Under the pieces are notes generated by a model that was not told the DNA's origin, ran no database searches, and was given only the letters and a program-made list of their open reading frames with translations. A stretch of DNA of 35,948 bases from NCBI GenBank assembly GCA_002454815.1, contig DKJL01000009.1, positions 1-35,948 on the forward strand. The letters run 5' to 3'. Origin of the DNA: Flavobacteriales bacterium UBA6693. GTDB lineage: Bacteria > Bacteroidota > Bacteroidia > Flavobacteriales > Weeksellaceae. Below, in pieces: positions 6,627 to 15,801 of this stretch. Made by a program: the position numbers and the translations under genes. Position 1 is the first letter of the stretch; the number at the start of each line of letters is the position of its first letter.

Positions 6627-7862
6627 TTAATGGCCGTGCCCTTCTTCTCCTTTGTTATTTAATTTAGCTAAAATAAAGAAGGCATTTTTAGTTACTATTT
6701 TAGCATTTGGGGGCATGGGTTTCAAGGGGGTAATTTGTGTATAGCCCAAATCAGTAACTCCCTTAGCCACAGGAATTTTTTCAAAACTTATTTCCTTTTT
6801 TTCCAACATTTTTTTGTTATCTCCTTCCCTGCCAGACTTTACTTTCTCGATGTTTCCCTCTTTATCATTATTGTTTTGCATGATAAAGATAAAATCCTGT
6901 CCCTTATCATTAACTATAGCTTCAGTAGGAACGGATGCTGCGGTTTGATTATCCAGACTTATAACTGCGGTAACATTCATGCCATCGATGAGACCTACTC
7001 GGTCACCGACGACCTGTGCGTGAACGGGAACGGTTTTGCTTTCTCCTTCAAAGGCAGTACCGATTGAAGTTATTTTTGCATCGTACTCTTTACCGGGACT
7101 GTTGGTTAGTGTAAAATGAATGGTTTGCCCCGGCTGAACTTTACCCAAGTCTTTTTCATACACGTAAATATCCAGATGGAGTGCCGCATTGCTTACAATT
7201 TCCGCAATTGGAGAAGCCATATCTACATTACTCCCGATTTGCGCAATTACTTTGCTTACCGTGCCGCTAATGGGGGCACGCACCGCAAGGGACGAACTGT
7301 ACCCCTGGGCGGCGCCAATGCTGCCCAGCTGTTTCTGGAGTCCGGAGCGCTGGCTTCGCAATGTAGCAAGATCTGTCTGGGCCTGCTGGAATTTCTTTAG
7401 GGGTGCGGCATTACCTTTATAAAGCTGCTGTGCACGCGTAACCTCCAGCTCTGCCATCCGGATCTGACCATTAACCTGCTGAAGCTGCTGCTGCATCACA
7501 ATTAAATCGGGGTTTGAAATGGTTGCTATAACTTTTCCCTTTGATACATAGCTTCCAGGCTGTACGTACAGGGAGCGTACTATACCGCTGTACGAGGGCG
7601 TAACAAATGCCTTATTCTGGTTAGGCACCGTCAGCATACCGCTTACTTTTATGGTATTAGAAAGTTCCTTACTTTCGATACTACCCATTTGAATTCCAAC
7701 AGTCTTTATTTGTTCCTCCGTGAAATGTGCGACGTTCGGATCTTCATGTTCATCAACCTTCTCCACTTCAGGTGTATTTTTGGTTTCAGTAACTTCTAAT
7801 TCTTTTTTACATCCTGTCAACAAGACAGAGACTGCAAAAATAAGGGTGATATATTTTTTCAT
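6627..7862 (-). CDS. czcB: CzcB-type RND periplasmic adaptor lipoprotein
   Basis: This gene encodes 411 residues. A lipoprotein signal peptide ends in LLTGC (acylated Cys18). The membrane-fusion architecture follows: a barrel-sandwich half (about 90-130, PSYSGIVRSLYVQPGSYVSKG), a coiled-coil hairpin rich in Gln (about 130-180), the returning lipoyl half (VRAPISGTVSKVIAQIG), a beta-barrel domain, and a membrane-proximal domain. The C-terminus ends in a His-Gly-His tail. It would link the inner-membrane CzcA pump to its outer-membrane channel in the periplasm. The gene starts 20 bp after the pump gene, in the same unit. Substrate specificity is taken from the neighbouring pump (Zn/Co/Cd type). 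It has no N-terminal CxMHP domain, unlike the two adaptors at 19924 and 21141. Confidence 0.9.
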   Translation of the reverse strand: MKKYITLIFAVSVLLTGCKKELEVTETKNTPEVEKVDEHEDPNVAHFTEEQIKTVGIQMGSIESKELSNTIKVSGMLTVPNQNKAFVTPSYSGIVRSLYVQPGSYVSKGKVIATISNPDLIVMQQQLQQVNGQIRMAELEVTRAQQLYKGNAAPLKKFQQAQTDLATLRSQRSGLQKQLGSIGAAQGYSSSLAVRAPISGTVSKVIAQIGSNVDMASPIAEIVSNAALHLDIYVYEKDLGKVQPGQTIHFTLTNSPGKEYDAKITSIGTAFEGESKTVPVHAQVVGDRVGLIDGMNVTAVISLDNQTAASVPTEAIVNDKGQDFIFIMQNNNDKEGNIEKVKSGREGDNKKMLEKKEISFEKIPVAKGVTDLGYTQITPLKPMPPNAKIVTKNAFFILAKLNNKGEEGHGH

Positions 7863-7882
7863 GTTATATTCTCTTTTTATAC

Positions 7883-10800
7883 TTAATTTTTAATGTAATA
7901 GTTATATTGAATTACGGCCATGTTGTACTCGTTTAATGCAATCAGATAATTTTTTCTGATGTCTATTGCCTGGGTAAAGAACTGGTGCATTTCAGAAAAA
8001 CCTATTTCACCTGCTTTGTAACTTAACATTGCCGCATCAAAGATCTGGTCTGCCTGTTTCAAACCTATACTTTCATAATATTTAAGCATTTCAGAAGCTT
8101 TCAGAATTTCGGTGTAGCTGGTGCGCGTTTGTGCAGCGAATTGGCTTTCCTGATAGCGCAGCTGCGACTGCTGAATTTCAACTTCTGCTTCGGCAGCCTG
8201 CAATTTGGCTTTATAGGCAGTTTTCCCAAAAATGGGAAATTCTACCGCTACAGAAAAGCCGGTTATGGGATCTTTCATTCCGTATAATCTCTGGGAGAAT
8301 ACCCGGCCGGAAAAGTCAGGTTTATTCTGCATTTTCTGAACATCTATATTAGCTCGTGCAATTTCGATATTTTGCTGCTGCAGTGCCAATGAAGGATGCA
8401 AACTGTCTGACGGAAAATCATCCACATCCAGTTTCCGCAAATTGGTGTCTTCCGGTAAGTACAGCACATGAGTATTGAGAAAAAGGCTCAACTGCTGCTG
8501 CTGTGCTGAAATATTCTGTTGGTTTTGCTGTCTCTGCGCCTGCAGCTCCTTCATCCGTGCTTCGGCAGCAATGTTTTCTAGTCCTGCAGCTTCGCCAGTT
8601 TTGAAACGAAGATTAGCTGCTTTGTACATACTGGTGTAATATTCATCAAGTTTCCCATACAGTCTAGCTACATCCTGAAGGTACCAAAGCTGAAAAAATG
8701 CTGTGTTTACCTCCTTTTTAATTACGGCGTTGATCATACCTTTATTCAGCTGGTGGTATTTTAACTGCTCCTCAAAATACTTCCTTTTCGCCTTATATAA
8801 TCCCGGCCATTGGATTGATTGTTGGACTCCAATTTTATAATCACCATTTGGGTCACTTGGCCTCATATCGTCGTTTTCTACGAAGAGGCCGGTCTTGGGA
8901 ATTTCACGTGCCGTTCTGGTTTCCAGTAAAGCTTTATTTACCTGGGCTGTGTTTACAGAGTACTGTAGATTATTCTCCAACGCTATTTTCACTGCATCCT
9001 TTGGTGAAATTCTTTCCTGCGCACTAAGAACGCTGACGGACGTGCAGAATAAAATAATTAGCGTCAAAAACGATGTGTTTTTGCTTTTCCTCATTTTACT
9101 TTTGAATTGGTTTTTAGAATTAAAGATGATATAGAGTAGTGGCAGAACAAATAAGGTAAGGAAAGTTGCCGTTACTAAGCCGCCAATTACCACGGTTGCT
9201 AATGGTCTCTGTACTTCTGCACCGCTACCATTTGAAAAAGCCATGGGAAAGAATCCGAATGAAGCTACCGCTGCAGTCATCAGGACTGGGCGTAACCGTA
9301 TACTGGTCCCCTGAATCACCCTTCGCAGGATATTAGTAACCCCAGATTTCTGAAGATCCTTGAAGGTGCTTACCAGCACAATACCATTCAGTACGGCTAC
9401 ACCAAACAGCGCGATAAAGCCTACTCCTGCTGAAATGCTGAAGGGCATGTCCCTTATCATCAGTGCAAAGACCCCTCCAATAGCACTCATTGGAATCGCA
9501 GTAAAAATAAGCAAGCTGTCTTTTAGGTTGCGGAAGGCAAAATAAAGCAAGAGAAAAATGAGTGCTAAAGCAACCGGCACGGCAATCTGTAATCTGGAAG
9601 AGGCCTGTTCCAGGTTTTCAAAAGTACCACCATAGGTATAATAATATCCGGGGGGCAGCAGGTTGGCATCAGTGAGTTTTTGCTGAATTTCGGTCACCAC
9701 ACTTTCTACATCTCTATCTTTTACATTGAAACCTACGACGATGCGGCGCTTTCCATCTTCCCGACTTATCTGTGCCGGACCGTCTTTATATTCCACTTTT
9801 GCGATCTGTGAAAGCGGAATCTGGACTCCGTTTGCGGTTGGAATAAAGAGGCTGCTGACGTCCTCAATAGAGCTTCTGCTCGCACTGTCCAGACGCGCGA
9901 CCAGATTGAATTTCTTTTCATCTTCAAACACTACACCAGCTGTTTCACCGGCAAATGCAGTACTTACTGTGTGATTAATATCCTCAATATTGAGACCGTA
10001 CGAGGCGAGGCGGGCCCTGTCGTAGGTAATGGTAATTTGGGGCAAGCCCACGGTCTGCTCAATCTGGGGTTCTGTGGCTCCCTGAACGGTCTGGACGACT
10101 TTGGCAACGTCGGGAGCCAATTTAGCGAGGGTGTCGATATTTTCACCAAAAATTTTAATCGCCACATCCTGTCTTACCCCGGTCATTAATTCGTTAAAAC
10201 GCATCTGTATGGGTTGGGAGACTTCAAAAAACACTCCAGGTATCATTTCGAGTTTTTCCATCATTTCGGCACTTAACTCTTCGTAGGATTTGTCGCTGTC
10301 TTTCCAATCTTTTTTAGGTTTTAGCGTGACAATAAGATCCGTTGCTTCGGGCGGCATAGGGTCTGTTGGAACCTCTGCGCTACCGGTTTTACCTACCACG
10401 GTGTTGACTTCGGGAAATGATTTCAAAATGCGGCTTGCCTGCATAGAAGTTTCTATACTTTGCGAAAGGGAGGTGCCCTGTGGCAGAATGCAATGTACGG
10501 CAAAATCACCTTCCTGAAGTTGTGGTATAAATTCGCCGCCCATGCGAGAGAATATCAGGAGCGACACCGTAAGCAGCGCTATGGCCGCAGCAACTACTGC
10601 ATATTTAAACGCAATGGCCTTCTGCAACACGGGAACGTAAAAATTATGAATCTTAGCCATCATTTTATCGGCAAAGGTTTTCTTAGCACTGATATTTTTT
10701 GATAGAAACAGCGCAGACATCATGGGTATATAAGTAAGAGAGAGGATCAGTGCTCCGACAATGGCAAATGATACGGTCTCTGCCATAGGACGGAACATTT

Positions 10801-12211
10801 TACCTTCAATTCCCTGAAGTGACAGAATGGGTAGGTAGACAATAAGGATAATGATCTGGCCAAATGCTGCGGAACTCATCATTTTTTTTGCACTTGCTTC
10901 CACAGCCCGGTCCATTGTGTGCTGCGAGAGTTTTTGGGATTTGTGGTGGACCGCGAGAAAGTGAAGGGTCGCCTCTACAATGATTACTGCGCCATCTACA
11001 ATAAGCCCGAAATCGATAGCTCCCAAACTCATCAAGTTTGCACTGACTCCAAAAACATTCATCATACCTAAGGCAAAAAGGAGAGAAAGTGGAATGGCAG
11101 AAGCCACAATAAGCCCTGCACGAAAATTACCCAGAAACAGAACGAGCACAAGGATGACAATAAGAGCGCCTTCCACCAAATTTGTTTCTACGGTACGGAT
11201 CGCCCGGTCTACTAAGTTAGTCCGGTCCAGGAAAGGTTCTACGATAATATCCGCTGGAAGGGATTTTTGAATGGTGAGCATTTTTTCCTTAACCCTACTC
11301 ACTACTTCCGCGGAATTTTCACCTTTGAGCATCATTACAATACCCCCGACAGCCTCTTTATCGCCGTTATAGGTAAGGGCACCATATCTAACGGCACTGC
11401 CTATACGTGCCTCCGCGACATCTTTGATAAGTACAGGGATACCGTTGACTGTTTTTATTACGGTGTTGGAAATATCATCTAAAGAAGAGATCAGACCGAT
11501 GCCGCGAATAAAATAGGCATTAGGTTTTTTATCGATATAAGCGCCGCCGGTATTTTCGTTATTTTTCTGGAGTGCAGCAAAAATATCTGCAATGGTAACA
11601 TTCATTGCTTTAAGCCTATAGGGATTAATCGCGACTTCATACTGCTTAAGTTTCCCGCCGAAACTGTTAATTTCAGCTACTCCGGGTGTCCCGTAAAGTT
11701 GCCTTGCCACGACCCAATCCTGCATGGTACGCAGATCCGTAGCGGAGTATTTGTTCTCGGAACCTTTTTTAGGGTGAATAACATACTGATAGATTTCACC
11801 CAAGCCAGTAGAAACCGGGGACATTTCGGGGCTGCCGATACCTTGTGGAATATTTTCTTCGGCCTCTTTCAGCTTTTCGGTGATGAGCTGCCGTGCAAAG
11901 TATACATCCACGCTTTCGTCGAAAACTACAGTAATTACAGACAGACCAAATCTTGAGATGGACCTCATTTCGGTAATACCTGGAATATTTGCAAGGCTCT
12001 GTTCAATTGGGTAAGTAACCAACTGTTCCGTTTCCTGAGCAGCTAATGTGGGTGTGCTGGTAATAATCTGTACCTGATTGTTTGTGATATCGGGTACGGC
12101 ATCCAAGGGGAGTCTGGTAGCACTATATATACCCCAAAGGATCAGTGCAAATGTCATGAGCCCAATGATGAGCTTATTTTTTACACTAAACTGTATAATT
12201 TTATAAAGCAT
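7883..12211 (-). CDS. czcA: CzcA-type heavy-metal RND pump fused to a TolC-family protein
   Basis: This gene encodes 1442 residues, about 400 more than a normal pump. Residues 1-1039 form a complete heavy-metal RND antiporter with 12 expected helices and two large periplasmic loops. The fourth-helix signature is DFGLIVDGA (400-408), the pattern of Zn/Co/Cd (HME1) pumps. From residue 1040 a second protein begins in frame. It has its own Met, a typical signal peptide (1040 to about 1063, ending Leu-Ser-Ala-Gln) and then two outer-membrane efflux (OEP) repeats with long Gln-rich coiled coils to the C-terminus. One ORF therefore encodes both the inner-membrane pump and the outer-membrane channel. 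Such fusions are known in Bacteroidota. Whether signal peptidase releases the channel, or an internal start makes it separately, is not settled by sequence. It lies 113 bp after the DUF6660-like gene. Confidence 0.92.
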   Translation of the reverse strand: MLYKIIQFSVKNKLIIGLMTFALILWGIYSATRLPLDAVPDITNNQVQIITSTPTLAAQETEQLVTYPIEQSLANIPGITEMRSISRFGLSVITVVFDESVDVYFARQLITEKLKEAEENIPQGIGSPEMSPVSTGLGEIYQYVIHPKKGSENKYSATDLRTMQDWVVARQLYGTPGVAEINSFGGKLKQYEVAINPYRLKAMNVTIADIFAALQKNNENTGGAYIDKKPNAYFIRGIGLISSLDDISNTVIKTVNGIPVLIKDVAEARIGSAVRYGALTYNGDKEAVGGIVMMLKGENSAEVVSRVKEKMLTIQKSLPADIIVEPFLDRTNLVDRAIRTVETNLVEGALIVILVLVLFLGNFRAGLIVASAIPLSLLFALGMMNVFGVSANLMSLGAIDFGLIVDGAVIIVEATLHFLAVHHKSQKLSQHTMDRAVEASAKKMMSSAAFGQIIILIVYLPILSLQGIEGKMFRPMAETVSFAIVGALILSLTYIPMMSALFLSKNISAKKTFADKMMAKIHNFYVPVLQKAIAFKYAVVAAAIALLTVSLLIFSRMGGEFIPQLQEGDFAVHCILPQGTSLSQSIETSMQASRILKSFPEVNTVVGKTGSAEVPTDPMPPEATDLIVTLKPKKDWKDSDKSYEELSAEMMEKLEMIPGVFFEVSQPIQMRFNELMTGVRQDVAIKIFGENIDTLAKLAPDVAKVVQTVQGATEPQIEQTVGLPQITITYDRARLASYGLNIEDINHTVSTAFAGETAGVVFEDEKKFNLVARLDSASRSSIEDVSSLFIPTANGVQIPLSQIAKVEYKDGPAQISREDGKRRIVVGFNVKDRDVESVVTEIQQKLTDANLLPPGYYYTYGGTFENLEQASSRLQIAVPVALALIFLLLYFAFRNLKDSLLIFTAIPMSAIGGVFALMIRDMPFSISAGVGFIALFGVAVLNGIVLVSTFKDLQKSGVTNILRRVIQGTSIRLRPVLMTAAVASFGFFPMAFSNGSGAEVQRPLATVVIGGLVTATFLTLFVLPLLYIIFNSKNQFKSKMRKSKNTSFLTLIILFCTSVSVLSAQERISPKDAVKIALENNLQYSVNTAQVNKALLETRTAREIPKTGLFVENDDMRPSDPNGDYKIGVQQSIQWPGLYKAKRKYFEEQLKYHQLNKGMINAVIKKEVNTAFFQLWYLQDVARLYGKLDEYYTSMYKAANLRFKTGEAAGLENIAAEARMKELQAQRQQNQQNISAQQQQLSLFLNTHVLYLPEDTNLRKLDVDDFPSDSLHPSLALQQQNIEIARANIDVQKMQNKPDFSGRVFSQRLYGMKDPITGFSVAVEFPIFGKTAYKAKLQAAEAEVEIQQSQLRYQESQFAAQTRTSYTEILKASEMLKYYESIGLKQADQIFDAAMLSYKAGEIGFSEMHQFFTQAIDIRKNYLIALNEYNMAVIQYNYYIKN

Positions 12212-12324
12212 TCGTAAAAATTTAAGTTAATTGACAGAAAAATTCAACTTCCGTATTGAATACGAAAATTTGCGACTATTGCATAGCCGAAGTGTCCCGG
12301 AGGAAGAATCCTACGGTAGTTTAA

Positions 12325-12645
12325 TTAACTTATTTTTGGGGGCTGCCAGATGCCGGCAGGGAGGAGGATCTTGTGCCTGTATTTCCTTTCAGGAAGAACA
12401 TCTTTTATTACAACCTCGTTGTGTTCAGGAAGTAAGGTATTAATTTGTGAAACTGACAAAGTCATACCACAACAATTGCAAACACAGAAAGGAGAACAAA
12501 GATCAGCGTGTTGATCCTGGCTTTGTTCAAGGTGAAGATCCTGATTCTGACAAACTTTTTCGCTTAAACCCTTTGCCGCATCGTTACATGGCACCATCGT
12601 AAGCACCATAAAGAAAAGGGATAAAAAGAAGGCTAAAAATTTCAC
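12325..12645 (-). CDS. DUF6660-like small Cys-rich exported protein
   Basis: This gene encodes 106 residues. A hydrophobic signal segment (1-20) is followed by a Gln/His-rich stretch and a cluster CSPFCVCNCCG (about residues 50-60) that could bind soft metal ions. The C-terminus ends IWQPPKIS. The same ending (IWEPPKIG) occurs in the otherwise different Cys-rich protein at 28159-28575, and each gene opens a metal-efflux unit. I recall the family DUF6660 upstream of CusA/CzcA genes in Bacteroidota. A role as periplasmic metal buffer, or as a leader affecting downstream expression, is inferred. The gene is 233 bp from the preceding multicopper-oxidase gene, with a terminator between, so it likely starts a new transcription unit. 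Confidence 0.75.
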   Translation of the reverse strand: MKFLAFFLSLFFMVLTMVPCNDAAKGLSEKVCQNQDLHLEQSQDQHADLCSPFCVCNCCGMTLSVSQINTLLPEHNEVVIKDVLPERKYRHKILLPAGIWQPPKIS

Positions 12646-12808
12646 GCAGCTAATTTAGGAAAAAAAATATTACTAATTAATGAAAGTTGAGAGAACGCAA
12701 GGTTTCGGAGACGAAACGTATACATACCGGCAAAGTCTTAATTTTGATGAAGTGGAGTGCGTTGAATCCTTTGGAATACAATACTTACTTTTTAACGCCC
12801 CTTTACTT

Positions 12809-12848
12809 ATAAAAGAAAGTGCAGCGGACGTTATTTTTCAGCTGCACT
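12809..12848 (-). terminator. Probable terminator after the copper operon
   Basis: On the minus strand a perfect 8-bp stem (AGTGCAGC 12841-12848 with GCTGCACT 12818-12825) and a 15-nt loop are followed by TTTCTTTTA. It lies about 30 bp beyond the multicopper-oxidase stop and separates the two metal operons. Confidence 0.6.
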
Positions 12849-12878
12849 CTTCTCAAAATCTAATCTCCGAAAACTTTT

Positions 12879-15794
12879 TTAATAATTCAGAGTTATCCCT
12901 GCACCCCAGCTCATATCGCTGTCGTAGTGGGTTGAGATTCCGATATTTTTTGTGACGATATATTTAAGACCTGCCATATATTCTTTGTCGGTATTGACCA
13001 TGAATGCCCCGCGCAAACGCGCAGTCAACGGAATGTCTTCACGTTTCAGCTGGAACCTTACAATTCCGTCTGTAAATATTTCTGCCTGCAGGTCCACCAA
13101 CATCGGGAGTTTATACATGATACCAGCGCTGAAAGTTTTTCTTTCATCTTTAGTAGATGCCTGTCCAAAAAGGTTTTTTTCGATATTATTCCTGTCAATC
13201 TTTCTATAATGGTAGTTAAATCCGATAAATGGTTTCAGCCACTGCATACGGTCCACATACCTGCCGAGTTGGGTTTCCACCTCGTAGCCGTGATGGGGAT
13301 TGTAACCTAAACGCCATTCTGTTCCCAATTCCCAGCGGGCATTTGAGATCCTCGCCATCCCGTCGTTACCATTAGTAGCAAAATCGTTTTCGGCCATAAG
13401 GTGCCACATGTTACTTTCGCGCTGGAGCTTTTTGTAAGCTGAAGCTTTATCGGGCAGCAAAGGATTCTGATAATCACCAACAGCAAAAACACGGTTCATC
13501 CCCGCCATCATGTGATAGAGGATGTGACAGTGGAAAAACCAGTCCCCGTCAGTTTTAGCTTCAAATTCGATGACATTAGTTTCCATCGGCATTATATCCA
13601 ACACATTTTTGAGGGGTGCCTGAAGGCCATTTTTGTTGAGTACCCGAAAATCAAAACCGTGCAGGTGCATCGGGTGACGCATCATTGAATTATTGAATAG
13701 GGTAATGCGGAGAATTTCGCCTTTTTTTACCAATATTTTGTCAGATTCTGCCAGGACTTTATCGTCCATGCTCCATATGTAGCGGTTCATGTTTCCCGTA
13801 AGGGTAAACTTGAGCTCGCGCACGGGACTGTCTTTCGGGAGTGAAGTGTCATAAGGCGATTTCATCATCCCATAATTCAATGTGGTAATCCCGGAAGCAG
13901 GCATCTGATGCTGTGAGTGATCCATTTGCGCATCGTTGTTGTCCATCTTGTCCATCGGCATTGCTGCATTATTTTCAGCACTAATTTCAGGATACATCAC
14001 CTGATTCATATCCATCGTCTGATAACTCATCTTCATGCCCATATCTTTCATGTCACCGTTCATCTTCATCATGTCGTTCATCATCTTCATCCCTTCAAAG
14101 TATTTGAGTTTGGGTAATGGATCATGGGATTTCGTAGCTCCTTCTCCAATAAACACTGACGCAGATTTTGTGCGGTCTTCGGGTGTAACAAGGAGTTCGT
14201 ATGAAGTGTTTTTTTTAGGAATTTCCACTACGATATCCACTGTTTCGGAAACCGCCAGGATCAGGCGATCCACTTCGACCGGTTCAATATCCAATCCATC
14301 ACTGGCCACTACTTTTATTTTTCCTCCGGCATAATTGAGCCAGAAATAGGAGGAAGCACCGCCGTTGGCGATTTGAAGCCTAACTTTATCACCGGCTTTA
14401 TATCGGGAGAGTTGACTTTCGATTTTACCGTTAATCAGGAATGCATCATAATATACATCGCTCACGTCCATGGCCAGCATCCGCTTCCACTCGTTGGTGA
14501 GTTTTGTCTTAAAGTGTCCCTCTTTTATGGCTTCTGCATAACTTTGAGTACTGCCTTTTTTTATTGCGAACCAGTCATTGGCGTTGTGAAGCATCCGCTG
14601 AACATTATTGGGGTTCAGGTTTGTCCACTCGCTCAGGATAAGATGCTCTGTGGGCAGATCATCTATCCCTTTCCGGAAAGTAGGATCTTCGGGACGTTTT
14701 TTCAGAATCATCATCCCATACATTCCAATCTGCTCCTGCAGGCCAGTATGTGAGTGATACCAGTGGGTTCCGTTTTGGATGATCGGAAACGAATACGTGT
14801 AGGTTGAATGTGGTGGAATGGGTTTCTGGGTAAGCCAGGGAACCCCATCTTCTTTATTTGGAAGATGAAGACCGTGCCAGTGTAGAGAAGTTTCTTCGTC
14901 CATTAAATTATGGACAATCACTTCCGCCGTATCGCCCTCATAAAACTCCAGCTTTGGCATCGGAATCTGCCCGTTTACGGCAATGGCGCGTTTCTGTTTG
15001 CCCGCGAAATTTACCAGGGTGTCTTTCACATAAAGATGGTAGGTCACTTTGCGCCCGCCTTTTAGGTGCTTTTCAGGCATCGGCATGACCATTTTGTGTT
15101 CACTATGCATCTGCATGTTTCCATGTGCAGAATGATCTTCCTTCTTTCCTTTTTGAGGGACCAGATTCATACCGCACTTGGGACACTTTCCCGGTTTGTC
15201 CGAAATCACCTCGGGATGCATCGGACAGGTGTAACCTTTTTGCGCTGCTTCATGCTGATGCGGATCTGAAGTTTGATGTTCGGGGGTTTTGCCGGTACCC
15301 TGATGCTGGCCGCTTTCCTTTTGAGGAACCAGATTCATACCGCACTTGGGACACTTTCCGGGTTTGTCCGAAACCACCTCGGGGTGCATCGGACAGGTGT
15401 ACATCTTTTGCGCTGCTTCATGCGGATGGGGAGCAGTTGTTGAATGTTCCGGCGTTTTGACGCTTGTTGGATCTTTCGGTACTGCTTTAGTCTTTGGCAT
15501 CACCGGTTTTTTAACTTCCGCTTTTGTCTTTGTTTTTGCAGGGGTCACTTCAGGTTTCTGAATCGTAGTTTTTTTAACTGCGGTGGCCTTTTTAGGAGCG
15601 GGCGCGGATTTGGCCGCCGTTTTTTTCTCAGTAAGGGTTTTCTTCACCAGGGTCATACCGCAAATGGGGCAGTTACCGGGTGCTGATTTCACCACCTGCG
15701 GATGCATCGGGCAGGTGTAAACAGTTTTGGTGCTCTGTGAATAGGTATTTATGGATATTGCCACAAACATTAAGAGCGATAGTAGGTATTTCAT
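12879..15794 (-). CDS. copA: Multicopper oxidase with three N-terminal metal-binding repeats and a C-terminal barrel-like domain
   Basis: This gene encodes 971 residues, well above the about 600 of a usual CopA/PcoA oxidase. A signal peptide (1-19) precedes three heavy-metal-binding repeats of the YTCPMHPxV..PGxCPxCGM type (starting near 26, 131 and 187), separated by Lys/Ala/Pro-rich linkers. A three-domain oxidase follows, with copper ligands HWH (305-307), HWYHSH (344-349), HPMHLH (707-712) and HCHILYH...M (755-766); Cys756, His707, His761 and Met766 form the type 1 site. A Met-rich stretch near 570-640 resembles Cu(I)-binding loops. The last about 180 residues alternate hydrophobic and aromatic positions and resemble CopB outer-membrane barrels. 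It would oxidise toxic Cu(I) in the periplasm. It starts 7 bp after the CPH-type ATPase. The CopB likeness is by pattern only. Confidence 0.88.
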   Translation of the reverse strand: MKYLLSLLMFVAISINTYSQSTKTVYTCPMHPQVVKSAPGNCPICGMTLVKKTLTEKKTAAKSAPAPKKATAVKKTTIQKPEVTPAKTKTKAEVKKPVMPKTKAVPKDPTSVKTPEHSTTAPHPHEAAQKMYTCPMHPEVVSDKPGKCPKCGMNLVPQKESGQHQGTGKTPEHQTSDPHQHEAAQKGYTCPMHPEVISDKPGKCPKCGMNLVPQKGKKEDHSAHGNMQMHSEHKMVMPMPEKHLKGGRKVTYHLYVKDTLVNFAGKQKRAIAVNGQIPMPKLEFYEGDTAEVIVHNLMDEETSLHWHGLHLPNKEDGVPWLTQKPIPPHSTYTYSFPIIQNGTHWYHSHTGLQEQIGMYGMMILKKRPEDPTFRKGIDDLPTEHLILSEWTNLNPNNVQRMLHNANDWFAIKKGSTQSYAEAIKEGHFKTKLTNEWKRMLAMDVSDVYYDAFLINGKIESQLSRYKAGDKVRLQIANGGASSYFWLNYAGGKIKVVASDGLDIEPVEVDRLILAVSETVDIVVEIPKKNTSYELLVTPEDRTKSASVFIGEGATKSHDPLPKLKYFEGMKMMNDMMKMNGDMKDMGMKMSYQTMDMNQVMYPEISAENNAAMPMDKMDNNDAQMDHSQHQMPASGITTLNYGMMKSPYDTSLPKDSPVRELKFTLTGNMNRYIWSMDDKVLAESDKILVKKGEILRITLFNNSMMRHPMHLHGFDFRVLNKNGLQAPLKNVLDIMPMETNVIEFEAKTDGDWFFHCHILYHMMAGMNRVFAVGDYQNPLLPDKASAYKKLQRESNMWHLMAENDFATNGNDGMARISNARWELGTEWRLGYNPHHGYEVETQLGRYVDRMQWLKPFIGFNYHYRKIDRNNIEKNLFGQASTKDERKTFSAGIMYKLPMLVDLQAEIFTDGIVRFQLKREDIPLTARLRGAFMVNTDKEYMAGLKYIVTKNIGISTHYDSDMSWGAGITLNY
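15153..15458. repeat. Near-identical duplicated coding segment (metal-binding repeats 2 and 3)
   Basis: The segments at about 15153-15290 and 15321-15458 are nearly identical at nucleotide level with an in-frame offset of 168 bp (56 codons). Each encodes one CxMHP...CPxCGM module plus a His-rich linker (PHxHEAAQK). Low divergence suggests recent duplication or gene conversion. A third, more diverged copy of the core is at 22200-22290 in another gene. Confidence 0.8.
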
Positions 15795-15801
15795 TTTGTG
15801 A

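Noticed and set aside
12680..12955. 91-residue plus-strand ORF between the two metal operons
   Set aside because: It overlaps the terminator hairpin and the 3' end of the oxidase gene and has no recognisable features.
14373..14753. 126-residue plus-strand ORF opposite the multicopper oxidase
   Set aside because: Shadow of the conserved oxidase reading frame with no domain features of its own.
15153..15458. Regular repeats resembling a small CRISPR array
   Set aside because: The copies are in-frame protein modules with conserved cysteines; they are too long and too few for CRISPR, and no cas gene is present.
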